This document shows positions 1 to 10,153 of a DNA stretch of 64,000 nucleotides, in pieces. Source of the DNA: Bacteroides cellulosilyticus (GTDB lineage: Bacteria > Bacteroidota > Bacteroidia > Bacteroidales > Bacteroidaceae); contig NZ_CP081903.1 in NCBI RefSeq assembly GCF_020091405.1, forward strand, positions 5,580,501 through 5,644,500. The letters are read 5' to 3'. A model generated the notes under the pieces. That model saw nothing but the letters and a program-made list of their open reading frames with translations. It did no database searches and was not told the DNA's origin. A program made the position numbers and the translations under genes. Each line of letters begins with the position of its first letter. Position 1 is the first letter of the stretch.

Positions 1-743
1 TCGTATTGTTACTGATGACGTTGATTGTAAAAGCAGTTGTATTCCCCGCTACCTGGAAAACGTATATTTCCTCCGCCAAGATGCGTGTGTTGAAACCGAA
101 AATAGACGAAATCAACAAAAAGTATCCTAAGCAGGAAGATGCGATGAAAAAACAGCAGGAGGTCATGGGAATGTACAGCCAATACGGTGTGAGTCCGATG
201 GGTGGCTGTTTGCCGATGCTGGTACAGTTCCCGGTTCTGATTGCATTGTTCATGTTCGTGCCAAGTGCTATCGAATTGCGTCAGCAGAGCTTCTTGTGGG
301 CTGATGACCTTTCAACGTACGATGCTTTCATCAACTTCCCGTTCAACATCCCGTTCCTGGGTAGCCACCTCAGTTTATTCTGTTTGCTGATGACGGTTGT
401 GAATATATTGAACTCCAAGTTCATGATGCAGCAACAAGATACCGGAGCCAACCCGCAGATGGCGGCGATGAAGTGGATGACGTATCTCATGCCGATTATG
501 ATGTTGTTCATCTTAAATAGTTATCCTTCAGGTCTGAACTATTACTACTTCATATCGACATTGATTAGTGTGGTGACTACTCTCATTCTGCGTAAGACTA
601 CGAATGAAGAGAAACTTCTTGCCCAATTGGAAGCCCGAAAGAAAGATCCGAAGAAAGCTAAGAAAACCGGCTTTGCCGCCCGCCTGGAGGCAATGCAGAA
701 ACAACAGGAACAGCTGTTGAAAGAGAGACAGAATAAAAAGTAA
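1..743 (+). CDS. yidC: YidC membrane protein insertase, C-terminal part (5' truncated by the window)
   Basis: This is the C-terminal half of the YidC/Oxa1 insertase, which inserts and folds inner-membrane proteins with or without SecYEG. The reading frame is open from the first bases, so the start lies before the window. About 246 residues are visible. They hold the 60KD_IMP core: a cytoplasmic basic/coiled stretch ([12 protein letters not shown]), the '[17 protein letters not shown]' segment typical of YidC, and further hydrophobic helices around '[15 protein letters not shown]' and '[20 protein letters not shown]'. A Lys-rich tail ends in NKK, as is usual for ribosome-binding YidC tails. 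The large periplasmic domain of Bacteroidetes YidC would lie upstream. A hairpin terminator follows. Confidence 0.96.
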   Translation, partial: VLLLMTLIVKAVVFPATWKTYISSAKMRVLKPKIDEINKKYPKQEDAMKKQQEVMGMYSQYGVSPMGGCLPMLVQFPVLIALFMFVPSAIELRQQSFLWADDLSTYDAFINFPFNIPFLGSHLSLFCLLMTVVNILNSKFMMQQQDTGANPQMAAMKWMTYLMPIMMLFILNSYPSGLNYYYFISTLISVVTTLILRKTTNEEKLLAQLEARKKDPKKAKKTGFAARLEAMQKQQEQLLKERQNKK

Positions 744-770
744 GTCTCCGCTTTTCATCACTTGATAATA

Positions 771-808
771 AAAGCCGGGCAATTGATGTAATTGTCCGGC
801 TTTCTTTC
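771..808 (+). terminator. Hairpin terminator after yidC
   Basis: A 14-bp stem (771-784 with 790-803, one G-U pair) has a 5-nt loop and is followed by a pyrimidine-rich TTTCTTTCTC run. It sits between yidC and the MATE gene and probably ends yidC transcripts. The downstream gene starts only about 30 nt later, so the hairpin also lies in that gene's leader region. Confidence 0.6.
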
Positions 809-836
809 TCTTATAACGACTATAACTATAACTCAA

Positions 837-2168
837 ATGAAAACTAAATATACCAACAAACAGATTTGGATGATAGCCTATCCGATCCTCATCAGTCTGC
901 TGATGGAGCAAATGATAGGTATGACAGACACAGCCTTCCTGGGACGGGTAGGCGAAGTAGAACTGGGAGCATCGGCCATTGCAGGTGTCTTCTATATGGT
1001 AATATTCATGGCAGCTTTCGGTTTCAGTATCGGAGCGCAGATACTCATTGCCCGGCGCAACGGTGAAAAGCAATACCGGGAAATAGGCGACCTTTTCTAT
1101 CAAGGAATTTACTTTCAGATAGGACTGGCGGCAGTAATGTTCCTGCTCTCCTACTTCCTTTCACCAATGATACTGAAGCGAATCGTTTCTTCCGAACACA
1201 TCTATGAGGCTGCCATCAGTTATCTGAACTGGCGGGTTTTCGGAGCCTTCTTCTCATTCAGTGCAGTCATTTTCCGTGCTTTCTTCCTGGGAACTACGCA
1301 AACCAAGACACTGACACTCAATTCCATAGTCATGGTATTGAGTAACGTAGTTTTCAACTATATACTGATTTTCGGTAAATTCGGCTTTCCCGCGCTCGGC
1401 ATTGCAGGCGCCGCCATCGGTTCATCACTTGCAGAGCTGGTTTCACTGATATTCTTTATCCTCTACACCCGTTACCGCATTGACTGCCGTAAGTTTGGAC
1501 TGGACCGTATTCCGAAGTTCCGCCCGGAGATACTGAAACGAATGCTGAACATTTCCTTCTGGACCATGATACAGAATGTCTTCTCCTTGTCCACCTGGTT
1601 CTTGTTCTTCCTCTATGTGGAGCATCTGGGAGAACGGTCGCTCGCCATCACGAACATTGTCCGGAGCATATCCGGCATTCTGTTCATGGTAATGATGGCA
1701 TTTGCCTCAACCTGTGGTTCATTGGTCAGCAATCTCATCGGTGCAGGAGACAAAGACTGCGTGGCAGGCACTATCCGGCAGCATATACGCATTGCATACC
1801 TGTTCACATTGCCGCTAGCACTGTTTTTTGCACTGTTCCCAAAACTTATACTGGGAATCTATACGGATATACCCGATTTACAGGATGCAGCCGTACATTC
1901 ACTTTGGGTAATGTGCTCGGCATATCTGCTTCTCGTACCTGCCAATGTATATTTCCAGGCCGTATCAGGAACGGGAAACACGCGCACGGCTCTGGTCATG
2001 GAACTGATAACGCTCGTCTTCTATGTTGCCTACATCACATACATCATTCTTTACTTGAAACTTGATGTAGCTCTGTGTTGGACATCGGAAATGGTATACT
2101 CCATTTTTATACTATTACTTTGCTGGTGGTATATTAAAGGAGGACGATGGCAAGAAAAACGCATATAA
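837..2168 (+). CDS. MATE-family multidrug/Na+ antiporter
   Basis: This 443-aa polytopic inner-membrane protein belongs to the MATE family, which exports cationic drugs or metabolites in exchange for Na+ or H+. About 12 hydrophobic segments are visible. The N-terminal half has the family motif region 'MTDTAFLGRVGEVELGA', and a second MatE repeat starts near residue 230 ('SFWTMIQNVFSL'). The start chosen is the ATG at 837 (MKTKYTNKQ). The frame also opens at an upstream TTG, but the terminator stem lies there. The length matches the family. It is not in an obvious operon: the next gene has its own promoter 40 nt downstream. The substrate cannot be told from sequence. Confidence 0.93.
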   Translation: MKTKYTNKQIWMIAYPILISLLMEQMIGMTDTAFLGRVGEVELGASAIAGVFYMVIFMAAFGFSIGAQILIARRNGEKQYREIGDLFYQGIYFQIGLAAVMFLLSYFLSPMILKRIVSSEHIYEAAISYLNWRVFGAFFSFSAVIFRAFFLGTTQTKTLTLNSIVMVLSNVVFNYILIFGKFGFPALGIAGAAIGSSLAELVSLIFFILYTRYRIDCRKFGLDRIPKFRPEILKRMLNISFWTMIQNVFSLSTWFLFFLYVEHLGERSLAITNIVRSISGILFMVMMAFASTCGSLVSNLIGAGDKDCVAGTIRQHIRIAYLFTLPLALFFALFPKLILGIYTDIPDLQDAAVHSLWVMCSAYLLLVPANVYFQAVSGTGNTRTALVMELITLVFYVAYITYIILYLKLDVALCWTSEMVYSIFILLLCWWYIKGGRWQEKRI

Positions 2169-2172
2169 TTTG

Positions 2173-2180
2173 TATATTTG
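2173..2180 (+). promoter_or_regulatory. Bacteroides -7 box for the S9 peptidase gene
   Basis: TATATTTG matches the Bacteroides primary-sigma -7 consensus TAnnTTTG, 29 nt before the ATG at 2210. No good -33 TTTG was found at the right spacing, so the assignment rests on the -7 box and its position. Confidence 0.55.
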
Positions 2181-2209
2181 TCGCAAAATAACCGTAACGA
2201 ACAACATAC

Positions 2210-4318
2210 ATGAAACAAGTAAACTTATTGCTTATGTCAGCAGCTATGACATTGGCTGCCTGCGGCGGGACAAAGGACGCAGGGCAAGCCGGAGTACCGC
2301 TTATCGAGCGGTCGGACATCCAGATTGAAGGCAAACGCATGACTCCCGAAGCTCTCTGGGCCATGGGGCGTATCGGTGGTGTAGCCGTATCCCCCGATGA
2401 AAAGCAGATTGCTTACACAGTAGCTTACTACAGTGTACCGGAGAACAAGAGTAACCGTGAAGTCTTTGTGATGAACACAGATGGAACAGGCAACAAACAA
2501 ATCACCCACACTCCCTGGCAGGAAAACGAAGTGAACTGGATAAAGGGTGGTACTAAACTGGCGTTCCTTTCCAATGAAGGTGGCAGCAGCCAGTTGTGGG
2601 AAATGAATCCGGACGGCAGCGGGCGTAAGCAGCTAACTCAATATGATGGTGACATCGAAGGTTATTCTTTCTCTCCCGACGGCAAGAAGTTGCTTTTCAT
2701 TGCACAGGTGAAAACTAAACAAAGTACTGCGGATAAATATCCCGATCTCCCTAAAGCGACGGGTATCATCGTTACCGACCTGATGTACAAACACTGGGAT
2801 GAATGGGTAACCGGTGCTCCGCATCCTTTTGTAGCCGATTTTGATGGAAACGGTATCAGCAATATAAAGGATATACTGGAAGGAGAACCTTACGAAAGCC
2901 CGATGAGACCTTGGGGTGGCATCGAGCAACTGGCATGGAGTCCTGCAGGAGACAAGGTGGCATATACTTGCCGTAAGAAGACCGGTCTGGCTTATGCCAT
3001 CTCCACCAACTCGGATATTTATATCTACGATCTTGCAACCAAGAAGACAGACAATATCACCGAAGAAAACAAAGGTTATGATACAAATCCTCAGTACTCT
3101 CCCGATGGTAAATACATTGCCTGGCAGAGCATGGAACGTGACGGTTATGAAGCTGACCTAAACCGCCTCTTCATCATGAATCTGGAAACAGGTGAGAAAC
3201 GTTTCATCAGCAAGGAATTCGAATCGAACGTAGATGGTTTCTTGTGGAATAGAGACTCTAAGAGTATTTATTTCATCGGTGTCTGGCATGGTGAAACACA
3301 GATTTACAATGTCGATCTTGCTGCCAACGATAAAGTTACGCAGTTGACAGACGGTATGTATGATTATGCTTCCCTCGCCCTTGCAGGAGATAAAGTAATC
3401 GCTTTACGCCACTCAATGAGTATGGGTGATGAAATCTATGCCGTATCTGCCACTCGCAACGGGGATGCTTTTGACGAAGCAAAACAACTGACCTTCGAAA
3501 ACAAGCAGATTTACGACCAATTGGAAATGGGTAAAGTTGAAGCTCGCTGGATGAAGACTACAGACGGCAAACAGATGCTGACATGGGTTATCTACCCGCC
3601 ACAGTTTGACCCGAATAAGAAATACCCTACCCTCCTGTTCTGTGAAGGTGGTCCGCAAAGCCCCGTAAGCCAGTTCTGGAGCTATCGCTGGAATTTCCAG
3701 ATTATGGCTGCCAACGACTATATCATCGTAGCTCCCAACCGCCGCGGACTTCCGGGCTTTGGAGTGGAATGGAATGAAGCCATCAGTGGTGATTACGGTG
3801 GTCAGTGCATGAAGGATTATTTCACAGCTATCGACGAGATGGCTAAAGAATCGTTTGTAGACAAGGATCGTCTGGGTTGTGTAGGCGCAAGCTTCGGTGG
3901 CTTCTCCGTTTACTGGCTCGCCGGACATCATGACAAGCGCTTCAAAGCATTCATTGCACATGATGGTATCTTCAACATGGAAATGCAGTATCTGGAAACA
4001 GAAGAGAAATGGTTTGCCAACTGGGATATGGGTGGTGCATACTGGGAAAAACAAAATCCGGTAGCCCAACGCACATTCGCCAACTCTCCGCACCAGTTTG
4101 TAGACAAATGGGATACACCTATCCTTTGTATTCATGGCGAAAAAGACTACCGTATTCTAGCCAACCAGGCAATGGCTGCTTTTGATGCCGCCGTAATGCG
4201 TGGTGTTCCTGCCGAGCTACTGATATATCCGGATGAAAATCACTGGGTATTGAAACCTCAGAATGGTATCCTCTGGCAACGCACATTCTTTGAATGGCTG
4301 GACAAATGGTTGAAATAA
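2210..4318 (+). CDS. S9-family prolyl oligopeptidase/acylaminoacyl-peptidase-like lipoprotein
   Basis: This 702-aa protein should be a secreted serine exopeptidase or oligopeptidase of family S9. The N-terminus is a lipoprotein signal with lipobox ending at Cys18 (LAAC), so it is probably anchored to a periplasmic or outer membrane. Residues about 50-430 form the WD40/TolB-like beta-propeller ('SPDGKKLLFIA', 'YSPDGKYIAWQS'). Residues about 440-702 form the alpha/beta-hydrolase domain. The catalytic triad is readable: Ser561 in GASFGG, Asp646 in GEKDYR and His678 in DENHWV. In the gut it would trim di- or oligopeptides. It ends just before a 22-23-nt repeat array and terminator. Confidence 0.93.
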   Translation: MKQVNLLLMSAAMTLAACGGTKDAGQAGVPLIERSDIQIEGKRMTPEALWAMGRIGGVAVSPDEKQIAYTVAYYSVPENKSNREVFVMNTDGTGNKQITHTPWQENEVNWIKGGTKLAFLSNEGGSSQLWEMNPDGSGRKQLTQYDGDIEGYSFSPDGKKLLFIAQVKTKQSTADKYPDLPKATGIIVTDLMYKHWDEWVTGAPHPFVADFDGNGISNIKDILEGEPYESPMRPWGGIEQLAWSPAGDKVAYTCRKKTGLAYAISTNSDIYIYDLATKKTDNITEENKGYDTNPQYSPDGKYIAWQSMERDGYEADLNRLFIMNLETGEKRFISKEFESNVDGFLWNRDSKSIYFIGVWHGETQIYNVDLAANDKVTQLTDGMYDYASLALAGDKVIALRHSMSMGDEIYAVSATRNGDAFDEAKQLTFENKQIYDQLEMGKVEARWMKTTDGKQMLTWVIYPPQFDPNKKYPTLLFCEGGPQSPVSQFWSYRWNFQIMAANDYIIVAPNRRGLPGFGVEWNEAISGDYGGQCMKDYFTAIDEMAKESFVDKDRLGCVGASFGGFSVYWLAGHHDKRFKAFIAHDGIFNMEMQYLETEEKWFANWDMGGAYWEKQNPVAQRTFANSPHQFVDKWDTPILCIHGEKDYRILANQAMAAFDAAVMRGVPAELLIYPDENHWVLKPQNGILWQRTFFEWLDKWLK

Positions 4319-4320
4319 AA

Positions 4321-4425
4321 AAACAGACGATTGAAGGCTCCTGAAACAGACCATCTGTTAGGGATAAACAGACCGTCTATTTGATACGAACAGACCATCT
4401 ATTCGCAGTGAATAGATGGTCTGTT
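4321..4425. repeat. Degenerate 22-23-nt tandem repeat array downstream of the S9 peptidase
   Basis: Four units of 23, 22, 23 and 22 nt start at 4321, 4344, 4366 and 4389. Each begins with (A)AACAGACC or AACAGACG. The last unit is followed by its own reverse complement, which makes the 16-bp terminator stem. The unit starts are conserved and the ends vary. Three more arrays with the same period but other sequences occur elsewhere in the window. Confidence 0.75.
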
Positions 4426-4430
4426 TTTTA
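4389..4430. terminator. Strong terminator hairpin, target of the group II intron
   Basis: A perfect 16-bp stem (4389-4404 with 4410-4425) with loop GCAGT is followed by TTTTTA. On the plus strand it ends the S9 peptidase transcript. The intron begins at 4431. Before insertion it would also have sat directly after the lipB stop codon on the minus strand, acting as a shared terminator between convergent genes. Confidence 0.85.
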
Positions 4431-6353
4431 GTTCGCCCAGCATGGGTATATTCTAATGGGTGCAAGTCCCTAACACGCCCTGATAGTGGGAAGTGTTTAG
4501 CCAACGCCAAGGGTGTCCATCGTGAGTTGGAATCTGAAGGAAGGTAGCGGCAAACATCTGGCCTGACGTACAGAAACCGGATATAAGGCTAAAGGATGTG
4601 GGTTAGTCTGCTAAACAAGACAAAGCCTTATAACTATCCGGAAACATCCAAAGTAAATCCGGCAGGTATAAGATGGAAAGAATGTATTCTTAACTGGGGA
4701 GGTCTCACAGACGTGCAGATGTTTTTTTTTTCAGAAGCACGGAGTAAAGCTTGCTGTGAGAAGTCAGCAGACGACATAGTACCCGAAAAAAAAAATCGGC
4801 ATTCGGGGAAGGTCTGAACTTTATTTAAGCGAGTAGTCAATGAATGTTACCAAATAAAGGAACGAATGCAGAAAATATCAACCTTGAGTGATAACTGCCG
4901 GCAAAAGGATAGGACGGAATCCGAAAGCTATGCCGGAGTGCAGACCTTTATTGGGATAACTGAAAACCACCTCGTGGAAGCGCAATTTACCAAAGATGCT
5001 TTATTGGAACGTATTGTGTCGCCCGCAAACATGAACCGCGCCTACAAGCAGGTCGTGGCCAACGGTGGCTGTGGAGGTGTCGATAAGATGGAAACGGAAG
5101 ATTTACTTCCTTACCTGAAACTCCATAAAGACGAACTGATAAACTCTTTGTTGGACGGTAGCTATCGTCCCAATCCCGTCCGGCGGGTTGAAATTCCCAA
5201 GGATGGAGGTAAGAAACGTCAATTAGGTATTCCTACCGTTATTGACCGTCTTATTCAACAATCCATCAGCCAGGTGCTTAGTCCGCTTTACGAACGCCAG
5301 TTCAGTGACAACAGCTTTGGCTTCCGCCCTAAACGCAGTGCTCACCAAGCCTTGCGACGCGCCCAATCTCATATCAATAGTGGTCATAAATACTGTGTTG
5401 ACTTGGACTTAGAAAAGTTCTTCGACACAGTTAATCATAGCAAGTTGATAGAGATTTTGTCACGCACCGTGAAGGATGGTCGTGTTATCTCCCTCGTCCA
5501 TAAATACCTCCTCTCGGGGGCAATGGTAGCTGGTCACTACGAGAGCCGTGTTCAGGGAACTGTCCAAGGAGGACCTTTGAGCCCCTTGCTGAGCAATGTT
5601 ATGCTCCATGAATTGGATACAGAGTTGGAATCCCGTGGGCACAAGTTTGTGCGTTATGCGGACGACTGTATGATTTTCTGTAAGAGTAAACGTTCTGCCC
5701 TGCGTGTAAAGAAGAGCATAAGCGCTTTTATTGAGAAAGATCTTTTCCTAAAGGTAAATCAAGATAAAACCAGCGTTGGTTATGTTCGTGGCATGAAGTT
5801 TCTGGGTTATTCTTTTTATGTAAAGAATGGCGAATGTCGCTTATCTGTCCATCCCAAAAGTTACCTTAAACTGAAAGTTCGCTTGAAAGAACTGACCGGA
5901 AGAAGTAATGGTATGGGGTATGAGCAGCGCAAATCAAAGCTTCATCTGTTTATACGTAGCTGGATTGAATACTTTCAGTTGGCAGATATGCAGAGTTATC
6001 TGAAACGTATAGATGAATGGCTTCGTCGTAGGATACGCATGTGTATATGGAAATACTGGAAGAAGGTCAAAACTCGGTTTGCCAATTTGCAGAAGTGTGG
6101 CATCAGTAAGTTCTATGCCTGGCAACATGCCAATACTCGCTTAGGGTATTGGTGTATAGCTGGGAGCAGAATCCTAACTTCTGCCATGGATAATGACAAA
6201 TTGAAACTAGTGGGGTACCCTACCTTGATGGAGTATTACAGTAAATTGCATCGTAAGTAAAGAACCGCCACGTGCCGAACGGCATGCGTGGTGGTGTGAG
6301 AGGTCGGAAAGCGAAAGTAGGAAGAAAACTACTTCGTTTTCCTCCTACTCGAT
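4431..6353 (+). mobile_element. Group II intron with encoded reverse transcriptase
   Basis: This is a self-splicing retroelement of about 1.92 kb. The proposed 5' end is GTTCGCC at 4431, right after the terminator T-tract. The 435 nt before the protein gene hold the ribozyme domains I-IV and no other gene. The 3' end shows a domain V-like hairpin near 6265-6307 and a domain VI-like hairpin (arms AGTAGGA and TCCTACT, about 6317-6348), ending in GAT at 6353. Insertion directly behind an intrinsic terminator, together with a maturase lacking the HNH domain, is the habit of group IIC introns. The exact class and domain folds were not computed. The intron runs antisense to lipB and replaces its stop codon. 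Confidence 0.85.
4866..6260 (+). CDS. Group II intron reverse transcriptase/maturase
   Basis: This 464-aa intron-encoded protein helps the intron RNA fold and copies it into DNA at new sites. Visible parts in order are: an N-terminal RT0-like region 'SPANMNRAYKQVVANGG'; fingers/palm motifs including 'IPTVIDRLIQQSISQVL' and 'NSFGFRPKRSAHQALRRA'; 'VDLDLEKFFDTVNH'; 'GTVQGGPLSPLLSNV'; and the catalytic YADD at residues 264-267. The thumb/maturase domain X follows ('IRSWIEYFQLAD'). No C-terminal HNH endonuclease is present, so retrohoming would use a nick or a replication fork. All RT motifs are intact, so the protein may be active. The start is the ATG at 4866; no clear ribosome site decides it. 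Confidence 0.93.
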   Translation: MQKISTLSDNCRQKDRTESESYAGVQTFIGITENHLVEAQFTKDALLERIVSPANMNRAYKQVVANGGCGGVDKMETEDLLPYLKLHKDELINSLLDGSYRPNPVRRVEIPKDGGKKRQLGIPTVIDRLIQQSISQVLSPLYERQFSDNSFGFRPKRSAHQALRRAQSHINSGHKYCVDLDLEKFFDTVNHSKLIEILSRTVKDGRVISLVHKYLLSGAMVAGHYESRVQGTVQGGPLSPLLSNVMLHELDTELESRGHKFVRYADDCMIFCKSKRSALRVKKSISAFIEKDLFLKVNQDKTSVGYVRGMKFLGYSFYVKNGECRLSVHPKSYLKLKVRLKELTGRSNGMGYEQRKSKLHLFIRSWIEYFQLADMQSYLKRIDEWLRRRIRMCIWKYWKKVKTRFANLQKCGISKFYAWQHANTRLGYWCIAGSRILTSAMDNDKLKLVGYPTLMEYYSKLHRK

Positions 6354-7013
6354 TCTCTGCATCAAGCCCTGCAATTCACTGCATAAGCGTTGTTTTACTT
6401 CTTCCATCGGCACCTCCCGTTTCAGCTCCTGTTGCAGCGAAGTTACTCCTTTATCTATGAATCCGCAGGGGTTGATATAACTGAAATATCGTAAATCAGT
6501 ATTCACATTCAGCGCCAATCCATGCATGGTAACGAAATGACTGCTACGCACGCCAATAGCGCATATTTTACGCGCACGCGGCGTATCTCCCTCCAGCCAG
6601 ACACCTGTTGCTTTCTCTAACCTCCCGGCAGTAATGCCATAAGAGGCACATACACGGATGACCGCTTCTTCCAACAAATATACATACTCTTTCAGCCCCA
6701 ACGAGAATTCTTCGAGATTCAGGATAGGATAACATACCAGTTGTCCCGGACCATGATATGTGATATCACCTCCACGATCGATATGATAGAGCGTAGCTCC
6801 TATCTTCTGAAGTTGTTCCTCACTCAACAGCATATTTCCTTCTTTACCGCTACGACCTAAAGTATAGACATGCGGATGTTCACACAAAATGATGTGATTT
6901 TCATACTCTTCCCCTGCCTGCTTGGCATGAATAAGAGCATCAAACCACTCCGTTTGCCGAGTCCATGCATCGGCATACGGAATAATATTCCAGTCTGTTA
7001 CATTCAGTTTCAT
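6345..7013 (-). CDS. lipB: Octanoyl-[acyl-carrier-protein]:protein N-octanoyltransferase LipB
   Basis: LipB moves octanoate from acyl-ACP to lipoyl domains (such as GcvH or 2-oxoacid dehydrogenase E2), the first step of lipoate synthesis in the cytoplasm. The 222-aa protein has the signature 'RGGDITYHGPGQLVCYPI', the acyl-site Cys183 in NPCGF and the conserved Lys188 in DKGVTS. The start at 7013 gives MKLNVTDWN. The last two residues (Ile-Glu) and the TAG stop are encoded by intron sequence. Without the intron the frame would read Arg then TAA from the upstream exon. The enzyme core is untouched, so function is probably kept. gcvP, part of a lipoate-dependent system, lies 9 kb away. Confidence 0.95.
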   Translation of the reverse strand: MKLNVTDWNIIPYADAWTRQTEWFDALIHAKQAGEEYENHIILCEHPHVYTLGRSGKEGNMLLSEEQLQKIGATLYHIDRGGDITYHGPGQLVCYPILNLEEFSLGLKEYVYLLEEAVIRVCASYGITAGRLEKATGVWLEGDTPRARKICAIGVRSSHFVTMHGLALNVNTDLRYFSYINPCGFIDKGVTSLQQELKREVPMEEVKQRLCSELQGLMQRIE

Positions 7014-7046
7014 GCCGACAAAGTTAAGACTTTAGGGATAAAATCG

Positions 7047-7054
7047 TATATTTG
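7047..7054 (+). promoter_or_regulatory. -7 promoter box for the AraC-family gene
   Basis: TATATTTG, a perfect TAnnTTTG box, lies 21 nt before the ATG at 7076 in the short divergent region between lipB and the AraC regulator. Confidence 0.5.
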
Positions 7055-7075
7055 CCGACAGCAAAATGAAAAAAG

Positions 7076-7915
7076 ATGAAACATAACTTCCCACAAGTAG
7101 ATTTGCCGGTCGAAATGCTGGCATGGAGAGATGTTACAGAAGATATTCTGAATCTCTATCGCCAGTCATGCCGTCTGAAGGCATGTATTTTTGCATTATG
7201 CACTGAAGGGACCATTACAGCATCCATCAATCTGATGGAACATAAAATAAAAAAGAATGATCTGATCATTCTGATGCCGGGAACTATCTTACAGCTCAAT
7301 GAGCAAGTAGAAAAAGTACGGCTTTGCTTCGTAGGTTTCTCCAGTCACTGCGTCAACGGTATTAATCTGTTGCAGGCTACGATGGGATCTTTCTCCAAAA
7401 TATGGGATAATCCGATTGTAGGTGTCAGCGATTTAATAGCATCCTATTTCGTGGATTATTTTGCACTACTGACGCGTATATCAATCTCCCATCCTACCGC
7501 TACCAGTACCGCAATGGCACAAAGCGTACTCCACAGCATTTTGCTTGGAATTAATGCCCTTTATGCCAATCGCCCGCAAAGCATTCTTGCCAAAAGCCGC
7601 AAAGAGGAAATCTGCCAGAAATTCGTACAACTGGTTATTGAAAATTATATGACTGAGAGACGCGCTCAATTCTATGCCGACAAGTTGGGAATTTCATTGC
7701 AGCATCTCAGCACTACCGTAAAGCAAGTAACAGGAAGGAATGTACTCGAAATTATTTCGCATGTGGTGATTACGGACGTCAAAGCACGGTTGAAGTCCAC
7801 TGATATGACTATTCAGGAAATAGCCTATTCACTGAACTTCCCCAGTGCCTCTTTCTTCGGAAAGTACTTTAAGAGGCACATGGGGATGAGTCCGTTGGAA
7901 TATAGAAATAGTTAG
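7076..7915 (+). CDS. AraC-family transcriptional regulator
   Basis: This 279-aa regulator has an N-terminal cupin-like sensor region ('[14 protein letters not shown]', residues about 55-75) and a C-terminal AraC-type double helix-turn-helix (about residues 180-279). The second helix-turn-helix has the usual '[20 protein letters not shown]' and the ending '[10 protein letters not shown]'. It probably binds direct-repeat operators. Its stop overlaps the stop of the convergent copA by 3 nt, so the two are tail to tail and not one operon. Whether it controls the copper locus is unknown, because its ligand is not visible. Confidence 0.92.
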   Translation: MKHNFPQVDLPVEMLAWRDVTEDILNLYRQSCRLKACIFALCTEGTITASINLMEHKIKKNDLIILMPGTILQLNEQVEKVRLCFVGFSSHCVNGINLLQATMGSFSKIWDNPIVGVSDLIASYFVDYFALLTRISISHPTATSTAMAQSVLHSILLGINALYANRPQSILAKSRKEEICQKFVQLVIENYMTERRAQFYADKLGISLQHLSTTVKQVTGRNVLEIISHVVITDVKARLKSTDMTIQEIAYSLNFPSASFFGKYFKRHMGMSPLEYRNS

Positions 7916-10119
7916 TATCTTAAACGAAGGCTGTTCAAGACTACCGATACACTGGAAAATGCCATAGCGGCACTTGCCAACATGGGATTCAGCAATAATC
8001 CATTGATTGGATAAAGTAATCCGGCAGCAATAGGAATACCTATCAGGTTGTAAATGAATGCCCAGAACAGATTCTGATGAATCAAGCGCACCGTCTGTCG
8101 GGAGAGATTGAATGCTTTCGGCAACAGCAACAGATCCGAAGTCATAAGAGTGACCATTGCCACATCCATGGCAATGTCCGTTCCTTTACCCATGGCAATG
8201 CTGACATCGGCACAAGCCAAAGCCTGTGAATCATTGATACCATCACCCACCATAGCTACCGTCTTTCTCTGAAGTTGAAGCTGGCGTACAAACTCTTCCT
8301 TATCATCCGGCAAAGCATCGGCAATATACTGGATATTGCCTAATCGTCCGGCAACAGCAGAAGCAGTACGTTCACCGTCTCCCGTCAGCATATAAACTTC
8401 AATACCCTGGGTACGGAGTTCGCGAACAGCCTCAGCGGAAGTCGCCTTTATCTGATCTTTGATAGCAACAATCGCAAGCAATTCATCCTTACGGCCAAAG
8501 TAAACGATGCTACAACCGTCCGACTCGTATTGAGCCAGCATTTCTCCCAAAACATCAGTCAGGGTGGCATGGTAATCTTTCAACAACTTGTGGCTGCCTG
8601 CCCAATACTCAGCACCCTGATAAGTCACTTTAATACCCTTACCGGTAATACTTTCAAAACCATCCAGAGTGGCAGGAACAATGTTCTCTTGTTCTTGCAA
8701 GGCAGTGACAATAGCACCAGCCAGCGGATGCTCCGATTTAAGCTCGGCAGCCAGAAGAATGTCTTTATAATGTTCTTCCTGCGGCTGCGCCCATAACCAA
8801 CCGGTAACAGTAGGATGTCCTTCAGTCAATGTACCGGTCTTATCCAGTACCACTACATTTACCTTTCGCATCTGTTCCAGTGCCACAGCATCTTTTATCA
8901 GAATGTGATGATCGGCAGCCTTACCGATGCCTACCATCAAAGCCGTAGGAGTAGCCAGTCCCAATGCACAAGGGCAAGCAATCACCAATACGGAAACCGC
9001 CGACAGCATGGCATGTGAAAGCATATCCACACCACCAAAGAACATCCAGATAAAGAATGTCAGGACAGACAAACCCAGTACGACAGGAACAAAGATACCT
9101 GTCACTTTATCTACAATACGCTGAACAGGGGCCTTACTGCCTTGCGCTTCCTGCACCATACGGATGATACGCGCCAGCACTGTTTCTCCACCTACTTTCT
9201 CGGCACGGATAATGAACGATCCTTTCTGATTGATGGTTCCGGCCAACACATGCGAGCCAATCTTCTTTTCTACCGGAATAGGCTCACCGCTTATCATGCT
9301 TTCATCTACATAAGAGTCACCTTCAGTCAGAAAACCATCCACGGGGATTTGCTCGCCGGGGCGGACGCTCACCAGATCATCGATGTTCAATTGGTCCAAA
9401 GGTACATCCAGTTCTTTACCGTCGCGTACTACACGGGCTTTCTTAGGTTGCAAACCCATCAGTTTGCGGATAGCAGTGGAAGTATTTCCCTTCGCACGTT
9501 CCTCCATGAGTTTACCTGTCAAAACGAAGGCGATGATAACCACAGCAGCTTCGTAATAGACATGAGGCTCCAATCCACGGTTATACCAGAAACCGGGGAA
9601 GAAAGTATTAAAGACGCTGAACAGGAAAGCGATGGATGTACTTAGTGCCACCAGTGTATCCATATTGCTGCGTCCCAGACGTGCTTGTTTCCAGGCACCG
9701 GTATAGAACGGTGTACCGAACAATACCAGTACAGGAATAGCAAGTACCATCTGTATCTCGTTAGAATAAGGTACATGCATGAAGACCATGGAAAGCAACA
9801 ACAGGGGAACAGCAAAAATCCACGCTCCTATCACCCGCGTCTTCAGACGGCGATAACGTTTCTGTTGTTCTTCCTCCTGACGTTCTTCAACATGCTCTTC
9901 CTCAATGATGAGGTCGTAGCCCGCAGCCAGTACGGCAGCACGAATTTCTCCGGATGTCAGCTTGTCCGTCTCATAAGAGACAGACAGTGTATTGGAAGCA
10001 AAGTTGACCGAAGCATCTGCAACGCCCACCAACTTGCGAACTGTCTTTTCTACGTTATTGGCGCATCCCGCACAATGCATGTTCAGCACGGGAAACGTCT
10101 GTTTCTTTAAATTACCCAT
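7912..10119 (-). CDS. copA: Copper-translocating P1B-type ATPase CopA
   Basis: This 735-aa inner-membrane ATPase exports Cu+ from the cytoplasm. An N-terminal HMA domain carries the metal site Cys16/Cys19 (MHCAGC). Two membrane helices, the actuator motif ('SGEPIPVEK') and the channel motif CPC (Cys382-Pro383-Cys384) follow. Then come the phosphorylation site Asp426 in DKTGT, the nucleotide domain with the HP motif ('SEHPLAGAI'), and 'VGDGINDS'. CPC with one N-terminal HMA domain fits Cu+/Ag+ export. The ATG at 10119 is chosen over an upstream in-frame codon because the HMA domain starts right there. It is the last gene of the copper cluster, 159 nt after the periplasmic HMA protein. Confidence 0.95.
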   Translation of the reverse strand: MGNLKKQTFPVLNMHCAGCANNVEKTVRKLVGVADASVNFASNTLSVSYETDKLTSGEIRAAVLAAGYDLIIEEEHVEERQEEEQQKRYRRLKTRVIGAWIFAVPLLLLSMVFMHVPYSNEIQMVLAIPVLVLFGTPFYTGAWKQARLGRSNMDTLVALSTSIAFLFSVFNTFFPGFWYNRGLEPHVYYEAAVVIIAFVLTGKLMEERAKGNTSTAIRKLMGLQPKKARVVRDGKELDVPLDQLNIDDLVSVRPGEQIPVDGFLTEGDSYVDESMISGEPIPVEKKIGSHVLAGTINQKGSFIIRAEKVGGETVLARIIRMVQEAQGSKAPVQRIVDKVTGIFVPVVLGLSVLTFFIWMFFGGVDMLSHAMLSAVSVLVIACPCALGLATPTALMVGIGKAADHHILIKDAVALEQMRKVNVVVLDKTGTLTEGHPTVTGWLWAQPQEEHYKDILLAAELKSEHPLAGAIVTALQEQENIVPATLDGFESITGKGIKVTYQGAEYWAGSHKLLKDYHATLTDVLGEMLAQYESDGCSIVYFGRKDELLAIVAIKDQIKATSAEAVRELRTQGIEVYMLTGDGERTASAVAGRLGNIQYIADALPDDKEEFVRQLQLQRKTVAMVGDGINDSQALACADVSIAMGKGTDIAMDVAMVTLMTSDLLLLPKAFNLSRQTVRLIHQNLFWAFIYNLIGIPIAAGLLYPINGLLLNPMLASAAMAFSSVSVVLNSLRLRY

Positions 10120-10153
10120 ATATATATTGTTTTTTAGAAGTTCTGAAAACAAC

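Noticed and set aside
4596..4817. 73-codon frame upstream of the intron reverse transcriptase
   Set aside because: It lies in the ribozyme part of the group II intron and has no protein features.
9142..9645. 167-codon plus-strand frame opposite copA
   Set aside because: Antisense shadow of the well-supported CopA coding sequence; no start context or domain.
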